Below are positions 8,436 to 18,018 of a stretch of 64,000 bases of DNA, in pieces. The notes below the pieces were generated by a model. That model was not told where the DNA came from. It saw only the letters and a list, made by a program, of their open reading frames with translations, and ran no database searches. Origin of the DNA: Roseivirga seohaensis (GTDB lineage Bacteria > Bacteroidota > Bacteroidia > Cytophagales > Cyclobacteriaceae); contig NZ_LRPB01000048.1 of the NCBI RefSeq assembly GCF_001592945.1, positions 434,001-498,000 on the forward strand. Reading direction: 5' to 3'. How positions within the stretch are numbered: the stretch's first letter is position 1; every line of letters begins with the position of its first letter. The position numbers were made by a program, and so were the translations under genes.

Positions 8436-9182
8436 TTAACGAGTTACTTGAACGTTCTCGAGATCAATTCTTGAAATTTCTCTTAGCTGATCCGTTTGGA
8501 AAGCATAATCCAGTTCGTGGGCAGGAAAATCACTATCAATAGTGTAATTGATATAATCTTGAAATAGCACTCCATTTACTTCCCTTTGGTTGTATGCTTC
8601 ACGGAACCTCACTCCGCCACCATTTATATAATAGCTATACGCTAAGTAATCAATAGTGTGCGTTTTTTGGTTGATCCAGTAAACAAAAATATTTTCGAAA
8701 TTCTTTCCCCCACCATTCTTTCCGTAAGTCACCTCTACTTTATAATAAGTGTCTTCTTTTATTTTTATAGAAGGCATAAGGTGTTTGCTAATGACTTCTC
8801 GGTTAGCAGCATATGGAAGCAACGCGAAATAAACCACAGACCTGGTATCACCAGCCAAAATACTGGAAATTGAATCTTCTTCCATTCGAACTTCCTTTTG
8901 GTTTACCCTTCTTATAAAGGTATTGGAAGTAACAATGTCTTCAAGTTCATTTCCATCTTTATAAGAGGTACGCTTATAAACATCTCCTTTATCAGAAATT
9001 CTAGCGTTGTAGTGATTACCACGAAAATCAAACTGAATTTCTAACGGTTCACCAGATTTATATCCATGTTTTTGTATGGCCGAATCCAGTATTTGCTGAG
9101 CGGTGGGCTCATTCACAGCACAGCTTGAAGACACCATAACCCAGGTCAGCACAATAAAAACACTTGGATTAACTCTTATCAT
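8436..9182 (-). CDS. DUF6503-like lipoprotein
   Basis: A 248-residue predicted lipoprotein (Cys21 in SSSC). The start was set at the ATG at 9182, which gives a compact signal peptide; the frame runs on to 9212. The body begins with AQQILDSAIQKHG, and regularly spaced aromatic beta-strands follow (FDFRGNHYNARIS, YYKVEVTYG, INYTIDSDF). This matches the outer-membrane-associated DUF6503 family of Bacteroidota, which has a LolA/LolB-like layout. No biochemical role is established. It is transcribed toward the SRAP-like gene, with no terminator visible in the 7-base gap. Confidence 0.72.
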   Translation of the reverse strand: MIRVNPSVFIVLTWVMVSSSCAVNEPTAQQILDSAIQKHGYKSGEPLEIQFDFRGNHYNARISDKGDVYKRTSYKDGNELEDIVTSNTFIRRVNQKEVRMEEDSISSILAGDTRSVVYFALLPYAANREVISKHLMPSIKIKEDTYYKVEVTYGKNGGGKNFENIFVYWINQKTHTIDYLAYSYYINGGGVRFREAYNQREVNGVLFQDYINYTIDSDFPAHELDYAFQTDQLREISRIDLENVQVTR

Positions 9183-9394
9183 TTTACACAAATCAATTCT
9201 TCCGTAAGCCATTACGCTAATATTCCCAATTAGTTACTTTCATTACTTGGGCGGCCGAAGAAATTCCTTTGAATCGAGTAGAACAACACATGCTGTGATG
9301 AATGGCCTTAATTTCCTTTTAAATAAGTAAGCATACAGAAACAATTTCGAACTATCGGATATTTCTTTACTTTGTATCCATAAATAGAATTGCC

Positions 9395-10393
9395 ATGAAG
9401 AGTTCCAGAATTGTTGGTTTAGGTCATTATGTACCGAAAAACATTGTTAAGAACACAGACTTAGAAAAAATAATAGACACTAGTAATGAATGGATTATAG
9501 AGCGAACTGGTATTGAAGAGCGCAGGTGGTTCGATCCTGAACAGGACACAGTGTCTAATATGGCCACCAAAGCAGCAAAGATGGCGCTCGAAAGAGCAAA
9601 AACAGATGTTAGTGAAGTTGACTTTATTGTTTTTGCCACCATTACTCCAGATTATTTTTTCCCAGGCTCTGGCGTTTTAATGCAAAGAGAACTTGGGCTT
9701 CAAGGCATTGGCGCATTAGACATCAGGAACGCTTGCAGTGGGTTTATCTACGCACTCTCAATTGCCGATCAATTTATTAAAACGGGCATGTATAAAACCG
9801 TTTTAGTGGTTGGTGCCGAAATTCAATCTTCGGCCATTGACAAATCTACAGCAGGGAGGTCAAGCGCTGTAATTTTTGCCGATGGTGCCGGAGCTGCTGT
9901 TCTTAAAGCCGCAGAACCTTCTGAGGGAGGAATCCTGTCTACTCACCTACATGCCGATGGTGATTTTGCCGAAGAACTTTATGTAAAAGACCCTGGCAGT
10001 AGCAGAACTGTAAGGCTTTCTCAAGAACTAATTGAAGGCCCCACTTTCCATCTTACCATGAACGGGAATGCTGTATTCAAACATGCAGTGGTTCGTTTTA
10101 GCGAAGTAATTGCAGAAGCTTTGGCCGCTAACAACCTAATGGCAGAAGATATTGATCTTTTAGTTCCGCATCAGGCCAACTTACGCATCAGTAATTATGT
10201 GCAAAAGCAATTAAACATGCCTGATGAAAAAGTATTCAACAACATTATGCACTACGGCAACACTACAGCGGCATCAATACCAATTGCCTTAAGCGAGGCC
10301 TGGGAACAAGGTAAAATCAAAGAAGGAGATTTAGTTTGTTTAGCGGCCTTTGGTAGCGGATTCACATGGGCTTCGGCATTAATTCGCTGGTAA
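9395..10393 (+). CDS. fabH: 3-oxoacyl-ACP synthase III
   Basis: A 332-residue KAS III with the complete catalytic triad: Cys114 (NACSGF), His259 (PHQANLRI) and Asn289 (YGNTTAAS). It condenses acetyl-CoA or a branched acyl-CoA starter with malonyl-ACP to begin fatty acid synthesis; Bacteroidota FabH commonly accepts branched primers. It stands alone: plsX and rpmF, its frequent neighbours, are absent, so it may be one of several fabH copies. A weak promoter-like TACTTTG lies about 20 bases before the start. Confidence 0.93.
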   Translation: MKSSRIVGLGHYVPKNIVKNTDLEKIIDTSNEWIIERTGIEERRWFDPEQDTVSNMATKAAKMALERAKTDVSEVDFIVFATITPDYFFPGSGVLMQRELGLQGIGALDIRNACSGFIYALSIADQFIKTGMYKTVLVVGAEIQSSAIDKSTAGRSSAVIFADGAGAAVLKAAEPSEGGILSTHLHADGDFAEELYVKDPGSSRTVRLSQELIEGPTFHLTMNGNAVFKHAVVRFSEVIAEALAANNLMAEDIDLLVPHQANLRISNYVQKQLNMPDEKVFNNIMHYGNTTAASIPIALSEAWEQGKIKEGDLVCLAAFGSGFTWASALIRW

Positions 10394-10665
10394 GTCGACT
10401 ACGAATTCTCAAGTGCCATTTTCGTTGGCAAACCTCCTCCGTTTTGAACCAAAAACGGCTTTAAATGTTAGGTATGTAGCTCAAAAACGTTTATTGGAAG
10501 CCTGAATTGATAATCAATTTAGCAAATCCTAACGAACGTTTTTTAGTGTTGATTAAAAGACGTCATGAGGTGCAATGTTTTGAGCTTTCTTGGCGTAATA
10601 TTTGAGAAGAAAGATCCGAATCATTTTTCATGAAACCCAATTGCATGCAATCCGATATACGTTCT

Positions 10666-12192
10666 ATGCGCTTTCGTCAATTCATACTTTCAAGTTTATT
10701 TTTTACAGTGTTCAGCCTTTCAGGCTTTGCTCAAGAGGAAAGCTATGAACTAATATTCCCCTCTGACGACCCTACACTGAAGAAAGAAGGAAAAACCAAA
10801 GAAGGCAAACGTGATGGACTTTGGACCATGTACAATGCAGACAGTAGTTTTCTACAAAGAGGCTATTATGTTGAAGGTAAAAAAGCTGGGGCATGGATGA
10901 TCTTTCTAGACCGACAGGAAAGGGCCAGACTCAAGTACGACAACAACGTCTTAAATGGAGCTTATGTACTTTTTAATGAAGAAGGAAAATCAACAGTCAT
11001 CACCAATTATACATCAGGTAAACTTAATGGCACATGGTCTTCATATTATGGTTCTGGCCAACTATATGAAAAAGGTGAGTTTGAAAACGGCTTAAAAACC
11101 GGAGTATGGAATAGTTATTATGACAATGGTGCCCTTCAAATCAAAAGTCAATACAAAAAAGGTAAGCTCGATGGGCCATTTCAGCAATACGATCCTTTTG
11201 GTTCACTAATGATTGAAACCAATTACAAAGAAGGTTACCTCAACGGTGATTGGGTTAAATACGATGGGGCTATTGTTATTGAAAAAGGCCAGTTTGTTTA
11301 TGGTGAAAGAGATGGAGAGTGGTTGTATTATGAATTCAGTGAATTCTCACCTTCGATCAAAGAGTATTATGACAAGGGTAAGAAAACGGGGACCTGGACA
11401 ACTTTTCATGAAAGTGGCAGAATGGCAAGTCAAATTACATATGTAGACGATAAACCAATTGGCACTTCTAAAGAGTGGTATTCAAATGGCCAAGTGGCAA
11501 GTGAAAGCCGATATAGATTGGGTTTTATTGACAGTACTTTTACCGCCTACTACGACAATAAAGTGGTAGCAGAAACAGGTGATTTTAAGTTAGGTCTTAG
11601 GGAAGGCGTGTGGAAATACTACCACGATAATGGTATGATTTCAGAATTTGGAAGCTACAAGAACGATCTAAGGATTGGGAATTGGAAAAGCTTTAGTCCA
11701 CGAGGAAAACTGATTTCTGAAGGCGATTACCGATTAGGAAAACAGCAAGGCCAATGGTTCACTTATCATGAAAGCGGACAATTATCATCTATTGGAAGTT
11801 ATTTGACTGGTGAAAAAGACGGGCTTTGGGGCTATTTTCATGAAGATGGTTCACCGATGCTAGAAGAAACCTACGACAAAGGAAAGCTCATGAAAGTATC
11901 TGAATTTACAGACGATGACGGTGACAAGCACAGCTCAGGCACGATAATCAATGGAGAAGGAATTAAAATTGGCTATTACCCTGATGGGACTAAATTCTCT
12001 GAAGGACCTTACAAAAACGGGCTCCCAAATGGTAATTGGACATTCTTTGATGAAAGAGGTCGCAAATTGAGTACTGGAAAATTAGAGAATGGCATAAAAG
12101 AAGATGGCTGGAACATCTACGCGAAAAACGGAAAACTCATCAGAATAGAAGTGTACGAAAAGGGAGAATTAATTGATGAAGTAAATCGTTAA
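10666..12192 (+). CDS. Exported MORN/YwqK-type repeat protein
   Basis: About 508 residues from the ATG at 10666, which gives a clean signal peptide (cleavage near SGFAQ); an upstream ATG at 10630 is possible. Almost the whole mature protein is about 18 copies of a 22-24 residue repeat of the form G-x-W-x-x-Y-x-x-x-G-x-L-x-x-x-G-x-Y-x-x-G. This is the MORN-like pattern named for YwqK antitoxins, but an exported single-domain array is more likely a structural or binding protein at the cell surface than an antitoxin. No toxin gene is adjacent. The 272-base gap upstream holds only a weak inverted repeat (10439-10458) and no clear promoter. Confidence 0.85.
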   Translation: MRFRQFILSSLFFTVFSLSGFAQEESYELIFPSDDPTLKKEGKTKEGKRDGLWTMYNADSSFLQRGYYVEGKKAGAWMIFLDRQERARLKYDNNVLNGAYVLFNEEGKSTVITNYTSGKLNGTWSSYYGSGQLYEKGEFENGLKTGVWNSYYDNGALQIKSQYKKGKLDGPFQQYDPFGSLMIETNYKEGYLNGDWVKYDGAIVIEKGQFVYGERDGEWLYYEFSEFSPSIKEYYDKGKKTGTWTTFHESGRMASQITYVDDKPIGTSKEWYSNGQVASESRYRLGFIDSTFTAYYDNKVVAETGDFKLGLREGVWKYYHDNGMISEFGSYKNDLRIGNWKSFSPRGKLISEGDYRLGKQQGQWFTYHESGQLSSIGSYLTGEKDGLWGYFHEDGSPMLEETYDKGKLMKVSEFTDDDGDKHSSGTIINGEGIKIGYYPDGTKFSEGPYKNGLPNGNWTFFDERGRKLSTGKLENGIKEDGWNIYAKNGKLIRIEVYEKGELIDEVNR

Positions 12193-12223
12193 ACATTCTC
12201 TTTCAATTACTGTTATTTCAATC

Positions 12224-12385
12224 ATGGGATTATTTTCAAGGAAAACAGAAAAGGAAAAGCTTCAGGCCAAATACAAAAAACTTATTGATGAAGCCTACAA
12301 GCTTTCGCACACCAACCGTAGAGCTAGTGATTTAAAAACAGCTGAAGCAGATGAACTTCTCAAGCAAATTGAAACAATGAATTGA
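12224..12385 (+). CDS. Lacal_2735 family small protein
   Basis: A 53-residue charged, helical protein, starting MGLFSRKTEKEKLQAKYKKL and ending with LLKQIETMN. The pattern of an N-terminal GLFxxK, then EKLQ-x-KYxKLxxEA-xxLSxxNRxASDxKxAEAD, matches the short conserved family named Lacal_2735, found across Flavobacteriia and Cytophagia. It has no signal peptide or membrane segment, and its function is unknown. It lies 31 bases after the MORN-repeat gene and its stop codon abuts the stop codon of the convergent TlpA-like gene. Confidence 0.8.
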   Translation: MGLFSRKTEKEKLQAKYKKLIDEAYKLSHTNRRASDLKTAEADELLKQIETMN

Positions 12386-14335
12386 TTAACGCTTTGCGAA
12401 TCCTTTGAGCTGTTCAACAAGTTCTTTTTTAGCGCTAGGTCTTTTAATCCCTTCTCTTATCAGCTTGCCTTCTTTTGTAATTACCATATAAGTAGGGAAG
12501 CCAGTAATGTTTACAGCCTGATCAAACTTGGCATATTGGGCGTCATCTAAAAAGAAATTCTCTCCCTTTAGCTCATGCTTTTTCACCATAGTCTCCCATG
12601 ATTTCTTTTCAGATTGGGCACCTAAGTAAACAAAAACCACATTATCATCCTCTTTAAAATTGGCCTTGATTTCTGGTAAGTGAGAAAACTCCGTGATGCA
12701 TGGCCCACACCAAGTAGCCCAAACATCTATATAAACCACTTTACCTGGGTAAGTTTTTTTCAGTTGACTTAGCACATCACCTTCTGAATCAACTATTTCT
12801 ATTCCGTTGACAAACTTCTTATCCTTCAAAATCACAAAGTCGCTATACTTACGTTCTAGCACACTTCTGGCTGTACTATTCAAGTTTAAGGTTTTCACTT
12901 TACCCCATATTACTTGAGGAAGCTCATTTCCTCGACTAAAGTAGCTCTCATCTATATAAGTAGCGATGATACTAGATTTAGACATTGGGTCTAACTTGTC
13001 GATCCTCATTAACAAATCATCCCAAGTAATTTTTTGGTTTAATTCTAAAAGTTCTTTTGAAAACTCTTCTGTTCTGGCTTTTAATGGGTCGCTTAGCTTA
13101 ACATAGCCAAAATGTTTTTCTCTTTTTTTCTCTTCAATTTTCCATTCCTCAATCTCAGCCCTTCCGGTTTCAGAAATAATTTTAGACTTCAAAAAACCAT
13201 AAACCTGCTCAATTCTGTAATCGTGCATTGCCTCTCTCTCTTTAGGCATCATGGCCATCGAAAACTCTCGCATTAAATCACCAAACTCTCCAGCAAGCAT
13301 ATTCAAAGGCTCGTCATCTATCATTTCTTTAACTTTTGCCTCATAAGCCTCAGGTAAATCAATTGGAGTTAAAGCACCGTTATCTGCGCCATGTAACCAG
13401 CGATACCTCATTAAATCATTTGCTGCATACAGATTGATATTTCGCTCGCTGTATTCTTTTACTATTCGGCTTGGGATATTTTCACTAAAGTAATTCTGAT
13501 AAAAATTCTGATGCTCTTTTAGTAAATCTAAGCGGTACTCTAAATATTCCATGGGCTCCAAAGCCTTTTGCAAACTATCGTTCTCAAAGTAGTTTCTCAC
13601 CTTCATATACTTTGGCTTTACCACTCTCAGCTCCTCGTTTTCCTTTGCCAAAGCTCCCATAAACGAAATTGGAGATTCTGCATACCAACCATCAATACCG
13701 CTAACTGCTTTTTCTTCATCTACAAATACTGCCATTTTGCTATCGGGCTCGGCTAAAAACATAGTAAAGACCTCTCCCACCCTAAACATTATATCTTGTG
13801 GATTATCTAAAGGGAAAAATATTTTGAATCGTCCCTGTTCATCTACATTCACCGTAAACTTTTGTTGCCCAGAGCTAAAGGCATGATTATAAATAACGGA
13901 AGCCGTTAAGGGCATTTCGCCTTTAGGTTTTACCACACCAGAAAGGGTTACTTGACTACTTTTGAAAAAGTCATCTTGCCAAACATGTTGGTTAGGCATT
14001 CTCTGACGTTCATCACCCAATTTATTTTTACTCAATCGTTTAATAATTCTTCCGTCCTCCAAAATCAAAAAATCACCAACCTCTCTTATTATGATTTGTC
14101 TTGCTTTTCCTGGTTGAGAAAGATTAACATGCCATTCTTTGCCTTTCTTACTAGGATCTTTGAAGCTCCAGAAATCTGATTCATACATCATATAATTATC
14201 TGAAACCCTTAATTCAAGTGTATTGGAGCCATCTACCAAAAACCAATTACCCTTTATAGAGCTAGGCAAAGAAGATTGAGCATTGAGATGAGCAACCGAA
14301 AGAACTGATAAGAGTAAAGTGAAAAACGCTTTCAT
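12386..14335 (-). CDS. TlpA-like thioredoxin-fold protein with long N-terminal domain
   Basis: A 649-residue exported protein (signal peptide ending near HLNAQ). The C-terminal 150 residues are a TlpA/ResA-type thioredoxin domain with the active site WCGPC at residues 542-546 and the cis-Pro loop GFPTY. The long N-terminal region has beta-rich segments and then helices, like other Bacteroidota TlpA-disulfide reductase proteins. It probably reduces disulfides or acts in periplasmic redox quality control. It is a monocistronic gene and shares no spacer with the convergent Lacal_2735 gene, so the two transcripts may overlap at their ends. Confidence 0.88.
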   Translation of the reverse strand: MKAFFTLLLSVLSVAHLNAQSSLPSSIKGNWFLVDGSNTLELRVSDNYMMYESDFWSFKDPSKKGKEWHVNLSQPGKARQIIIREVGDFLILEDGRIIKRLSKNKLGDERQRMPNQHVWQDDFFKSSQVTLSGVVKPKGEMPLTASVIYNHAFSSGQQKFTVNVDEQGRFKIFFPLDNPQDIMFRVGEVFTMFLAEPDSKMAVFVDEEKAVSGIDGWYAESPISFMGALAKENEELRVVKPKYMKVRNYFENDSLQKALEPMEYLEYRLDLLKEHQNFYQNYFSENIPSRIVKEYSERNINLYAANDLMRYRWLHGADNGALTPIDLPEAYEAKVKEMIDDEPLNMLAGEFGDLMREFSMAMMPKEREAMHDYRIEQVYGFLKSKIISETGRAEIEEWKIEEKKREKHFGYVKLSDPLKARTEEFSKELLELNQKITWDDLLMRIDKLDPMSKSSIIATYIDESYFSRGNELPQVIWGKVKTLNLNSTARSVLERKYSDFVILKDKKFVNGIEIVDSEGDVLSQLKKTYPGKVVYIDVWATWCGPCITEFSHLPEIKANFKEDDNVVFVYLGAQSEKKSWETMVKKHELKGENFFLDDAQYAKFDQAVNITGFPTYMVITKEGKLIREGIKRPSAKKELVEQLKGFAKR

Positions 14336-14532
14336 AATTTCAATTTATTCAGGAAAATAACAATTATACTTAGCCAAAACAAAACTCATTTTATTTAACA
14401 ATAAAAATATATCAAACTGATTTTCATAAACATTAACTTCAAGCGCCCATCATAATTTAGTTCCTTCAAATACCTTTCCTCAAAATATTGACGTTTATCC
14501 ATTCTAAAACCTTCACCTTTTCCTAATTCCTA

Positions 14533-14540
14533 TATCTTTG
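14533..14540 (+). promoter_or_regulatory. Promoter -7 element (TATCTTTG) just before lgt
   Basis: An exact match to the Bacteroidota -7 consensus TAnnTTTG. It ends only four bases before the lgt ATG, which would imply a leaderless or nearly leaderless transcript. No TTG is found at the expected -33 spacing, so this may be chance. Confidence 0.35.
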
Positions 14541-14544
14541 CTGT

Positions 14545-15684
14545 ATGCACCATTTGACAATACTCTCCTACATCGTTTGGGATCCCATGAAAGAAATCAT
14601 CAGGGGAATTCAACCGCCCGTTTGGTACAGTGTACTTTTTGCACTTGGCTTTATTATAGGCTATCAAATCATGGTCTATATTTTCAAAAAAGAAGGTAAA
14701 GACCCGCTTAACGTAGATACACTTACCGTACATATGGTATTGGCCACCATAATTGGTGCTCGTTTGGGGCATTTATTATTTTACGAACCCGATCGCTTTT
14801 TAGCCGATCCATCAATGTTCATTAGAACTTGGGAAGGCGGTTTAGCTAGCCATGGTGCAGCTTTTGGGATTTTAGCAGCCCTTTTCCTATACAGAAATTA
14901 CTTCATAACAGTTGGTTGGTTTCCTCCACTCAAATTCAAAAAACAGAAAAAAGCCGGCCAGAGTTATCTCTGGATTGTAGATAGAATTGTAATTACTGTG
15001 GCTCTAGCCGCAGTTTTTATTCGAATGGGCAATTTTGTGAACTCCGAAATTGTAGGAAAACCAACAGGAACCGACCAAGGGGTAGTATTTGGGCGCATTG
15101 CCGAAATGTATTTTGAAGATGGCATTAACGGTGTGGACCGTGCCGAAGCTTCTAAAGGCACAAGCACAGAAGATTTAGAACCTGGTATCGTACCAGTAGA
15201 TATTTATGTAACTTTTGAAGGTACAAGCAGCACAGAGCAAGAAATAAGAGCAAAAATAGAACGCGAGTTCAAACCCATGCTTACGCGCTACCCCGTTAAT
15301 GAGCATTATCAAGAACCACTAGGAACTCCTTTGAATTATGAGTTAACACCTATTGGTAGGCAGTGGGCTGCTACAATCCATACTTATGGAATTGTTCGAT
15401 ACCCTGCTCAGCTATATGAGTCGGCAACATCCCTCATATTATTCTTTATTTTACTGGCGCTTTGGCTCAAATACAAAGAACGAACGCCAGAAGGCTTACT
15501 CTTAGGAATCTTCCTTATCTGGATTTTTGGGCTACGTGTTTTTCATGAAACTTTCAAAGAAAACCAAGTGGCTTTTGAAGAAGGAATGAAATACAATATG
15601 GGACAACTATTGAGTATTCCTTTGGTGCTTATCGGATTCTTTGTTTTAATCCGCTCTATGGTTGTAAGCAAGAAAAAAGAGTGA
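14545..15684 (+). CDS. lgt: Prolipoprotein diacylglyceryl transferase
   Basis: A 379-residue multi-pass membrane enzyme that transfers diacylglycerol from phosphatidylglycerol to the lipobox Cys of prolipoproteins. Visible signatures are GGLASHGAAFG with His103, the Lgt motif as RMGNFVNSEIVG, and RYPAQLYES, followed by three terminal membrane helices. Between GNF and RYPAQLYE it carries about 115 residues, much more than in E. coli Lgt; the extra segment is hydrophilic and acidic and probably lies in the periplasm. The window is rich in lipoproteins that would be substrates. A GTGA overlap with the next gene indicates co-translation. Confidence 0.93.
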   Translation: MHHLTILSYIVWDPMKEIIRGIQPPVWYSVLFALGFIIGYQIMVYIFKKEGKDPLNVDTLTVHMVLATIIGARLGHLLFYEPDRFLADPSMFIRTWEGGLASHGAAFGILAALFLYRNYFITVGWFPPLKFKKQKKAGQSYLWIVDRIVITVALAAVFIRMGNFVNSEIVGKPTGTDQGVVFGRIAEMYFEDGINGVDRAEASKGTSTEDLEPGIVPVDIYVTFEGTSSTEQEIRAKIEREFKPMLTRYPVNEHYQEPLGTPLNYELTPIGRQWAATIHTYGIVRYPAQLYESATSLILFFILLALWLKYKERTPEGLLLGIFLIWIFGLRVFHETFKENQVAFEEGMKYNMGQLLSIPLVLIGFFVLIRSMVVSKKKE

Positions 15685-17123
15685 TCGACATTAAGGTAAA
15701 AAAAGGCTTAAAGGGCGGAATAATTTTATTCCTTCTGTTGATTTTCAGTCTAAATGGTTTTGGGCAAAACACTTCTGTTGAAGACAGTTTGGGTTCTGTG
15801 ACTATCAATGTTGGAAAAATCTACATTACAGGAAATAAAAAAACGAAAGCTGAAATTATTCTTAGAGAGCTAGATTTTGTTGAAGGCCAACAAATTAGTG
15901 CTAGAGAATTCAGCCAATCGATTGTTTTAAGTCAGCAAAAGCTAATCAATACGCGACTATTTGTTATTGTTGAAGTTGTCCCTCTTTTTATGTCCGACAC
16001 TCAAGTCGATATTCTTATTCGACTGCAAGAGCGTTGGTATATTTTTCCATTACCTATTTTTAAGCTTGCCGACAGGAACTTCACAGAATGGTGGGTGAAT
16101 CAAAAGCGTGATTTCTCAAGGGTGAATTATGGAGTTCAACTTTATCATTTCAACCTAACAGGCTATAACGACAAACTAATTTTCAGGTCGCAATTCGGCT
16201 TTACAAAGCAGTACGAATTACAATATCAGCGACCGTATATCAATAAATCACAAACCTTAGGGCTTACACTACGAACCAGCTTCGCAAATAACAAAACGGT
16301 TGCCACCAACACCGATGGGCATCGACTACAATTTGAACAGTCGGACGACATTAACCGTAGAATTTTTTCTTCTAGCGGAACACTTACTTATCGTCCATCT
16401 TTTTACAGCAGGCATTCCATTGATGCGGGCTTTAGCCGAGCAAGTGTTAGCGAGCTTATCACCAATGCCAACCCCGACTATTTTCAGAATGGAGAACAGT
16501 TGCAGAAATACTTTCGCTTAAGTTATGTGTACTCTTGGGACAACCGCGATTACTTCGCCTACCCCCTTTCTGGCAACCTGTTTAGAGGCGAAGTCAGCAA
16601 CTATGGTTTAGGTATTTTCAATGACCTAAATATGTTTTCTGTCCGTGGCTCAACCAGTAACTTTTTTGATTTAGGAGGAAAATTATACTTAGCTAATTCA
16701 CTTGAAGGATACTATAACTTTAGTGACGAAATCCCTTATATGCTCCGTTCTGGCTTTGGCTATAAACCAGATTTTATTCGAGGCTACGAACGCTATGTAG
16801 TTGAAAGTAAAGCCTTTGTATCAAACCGAAGCGAATTCAAATACAAATTTCTTTCGGGTATTCAAGAACTGAACAGAAGAAGCCTGATCGATCAATTTAG
16901 AACCATGCCTTATGCTTTTTACCTTAAAGCATTTGTAGACATGGGCTATGCTGGTGAAGCCATTCGTTCTACCACTAATAATTTCTACAATAAAGAATTA
17001 ATGTACAGCGCTGGTCTCGGCCTCGACATTGTTACTTATTACGACTTTGTAGTCCGTTTTGAGTTCAGCGTGAATAGAGAAAGGCAAACAGGGTTCTTTG
17101 TCAACTTCATGTCGGCACTGTAG
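15681..17123 (+). CDS. BamA/TamA-like outer-membrane protein with a single POTRA domain
   Basis: A 480-residue exported protein (signal peptide ending near NGFGQ). Residues about 42-115 form one POTRA-like domain, ending in LIRLQERW. The rest is a predicted 16-strand barrel rich in alternating aromatic residues, including RGYERYVV, reminiscent of the BamA/TamA loop motif RGY/RGF. It starts at a GTG overlapping the lgt stop. Having only one POTRA, it is probably not the essential BamA but a specialised insertase or translocator. It heads a set of outer-membrane genes with the PorV-like and HhH-barrel proteins. Confidence 0.82.
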   Translation: MIDIKVKKGLKGGIILFLLLIFSLNGFGQNTSVEDSLGSVTINVGKIYITGNKKTKAEIILRELDFVEGQQISAREFSQSIVLSQQKLINTRLFVIVEVVPLFMSDTQVDILIRLQERWYIFPLPIFKLADRNFTEWWVNQKRDFSRVNYGVQLYHFNLTGYNDKLIFRSQFGFTKQYELQYQRPYINKSQTLGLTLRTSFANNKTVATNTDGHRLQFEQSDDINRRIFSSSGTLTYRPSFYSRHSIDAGFSRASVSELITNANPDYFQNGEQLQKYFRLSYVYSWDNRDYFAYPLSGNLFRGEVSNYGLGIFNDLNMFSVRGSTSNFFDLGGKLYLANSLEGYYNFSDEIPYMLRSGFGYKPDFIRGYERYVVESKAFVSNRSEFKYKFLSGIQELNRRSLIDQFRTMPYAFYLKAFVDMGYAGEAIRSTTNNFYNKELMYSAGLGLDIVTYYDFVVRFEFSVNRERQTGFFVNFMSAL

Positions 17124-17202
17124 TGTAAAAATCAAATATTCACCTCCTCAATTTTGTAAAACATATTTATAGGATTTATTCCAAATATTGTATTTTTAGT
17201 CT

Positions 17203-18018
17203 GTGAAGATTGTATATACTCTTTTAATCGCACTTTGCTTTTCCTTCAATACCTCTGCTCAATTAGCCAGCAGAGCACCTGTGGGGCCACGAGCCCTCGG
17301 TATGGGTGGAGTATCTTCTGTATTTCACGATAATTGGTCCATATTCAATAATCCAGCGGGCCTAACTGAAACAGAGCAACTTACCGCACTATTTGCCTAC
17401 AAAACTATTTTCGATTTTGCACCTTTCAATACTGTTTCGGCTGGTGTTGCCATGCCTACTAGTTTGGGTAGTATGGGCTTTTCAGTATTCAGTTTTGGCG
17501 ATGATATTTTCAATAGCCAAATGGCCAGTCTCTCTTTTGCCAGAAAAACCGGTATTATTCGACTAGGTGTAAAGTTGAATTATTTACAATATAACATCGA
17601 GGGTTTCGGAAGTAAAAGCACCCTGCTTTCAGACATTGGTGTAGTAGCTGACCTCACTCCTCAACTCACTTTTGGCGCGCACATTTATAATTTCACCCAG
17701 TCTTCAATTGCAGCAGATAATCGAGAAAAAGTACCTACAGTAATTAATTTAGGCATTGCTTATAAGCCTTCTGAAGAAATCACTTTGGTAATTGAAGGCG
17801 AAAAAGACATTGACCTTGACCCAGACTTAAAGTTAGGTTTGGAGTACCAAGTCATAGAAAAAGTAAAAGCCAGAACGGGCTTTTCAACCTTAACCAACAC
17901 CCATTCGTTTGGAGCAGGTTTACAACTCAGTCGTTTTGGTTTGGATTACGGAATTCGAATTGACAGAAAATTAGGCCACACTCACAACTTCGGTTTAACC
18001 TTCCAAATCAATGAGTAA
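17203..18018 (+). CDS. PorV/PorQ-type outer-membrane barrel protein
   Basis: A 271-residue exported protein starting at GTG, with a signal peptide ending near NTSAQ. The N-terminal motif GPRALGMGGVSSVFHDNWSI followed by NNPAGL is typical of the FadL-like PorV/PorQ group, and the remainder alternates beta-strands to a C-terminal aromatic strand. PorV/PorQ proteins act in type IX secretion in some Bacteroidota, but this one is shorter and no other por gene is nearby, so the specific role is open. Its stop overlaps the next ATG (TAATG), implying translational coupling. Confidence 0.75.
   Translation: MKIVYTLLIALCFSFNTSAQLASRAPVGPRALGMGGVSSVFHDNWSIFNNPAGLTETEQLTALFAYKTIFDFAPFNTVSAGVAMPTSLGSMGFSVFSFGDDIFNSQMASLSFARKTGIIRLGVKLNYLQYNIEGFGSKSTLLSDIGVVADLTPQLTFGAHIYNFTQSSIAADNREKVPTVINLGIAYKPSEEITLVIEGEKDIDLDPDLKLGLEYQVIEKVKARTGFSTLTNTHSFGAGLQLSRFGLDYGIRIDRKLGHTHNFGLTFQINE

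Noticed and set aside
10666-12192. Toxin-antitoxin locus suggested by YwqK-type repeats
   Set aside because: The protein is exported and no toxin gene adjoins; the name only reflects the repeat family.
17203-18018. Evidence for a type IX secretion locus
   Set aside because: Only a PorV-like protein is present; no porK/L/M/N/T or sov gene and no clear C-terminal sorting domain proteins were recognised in the window.
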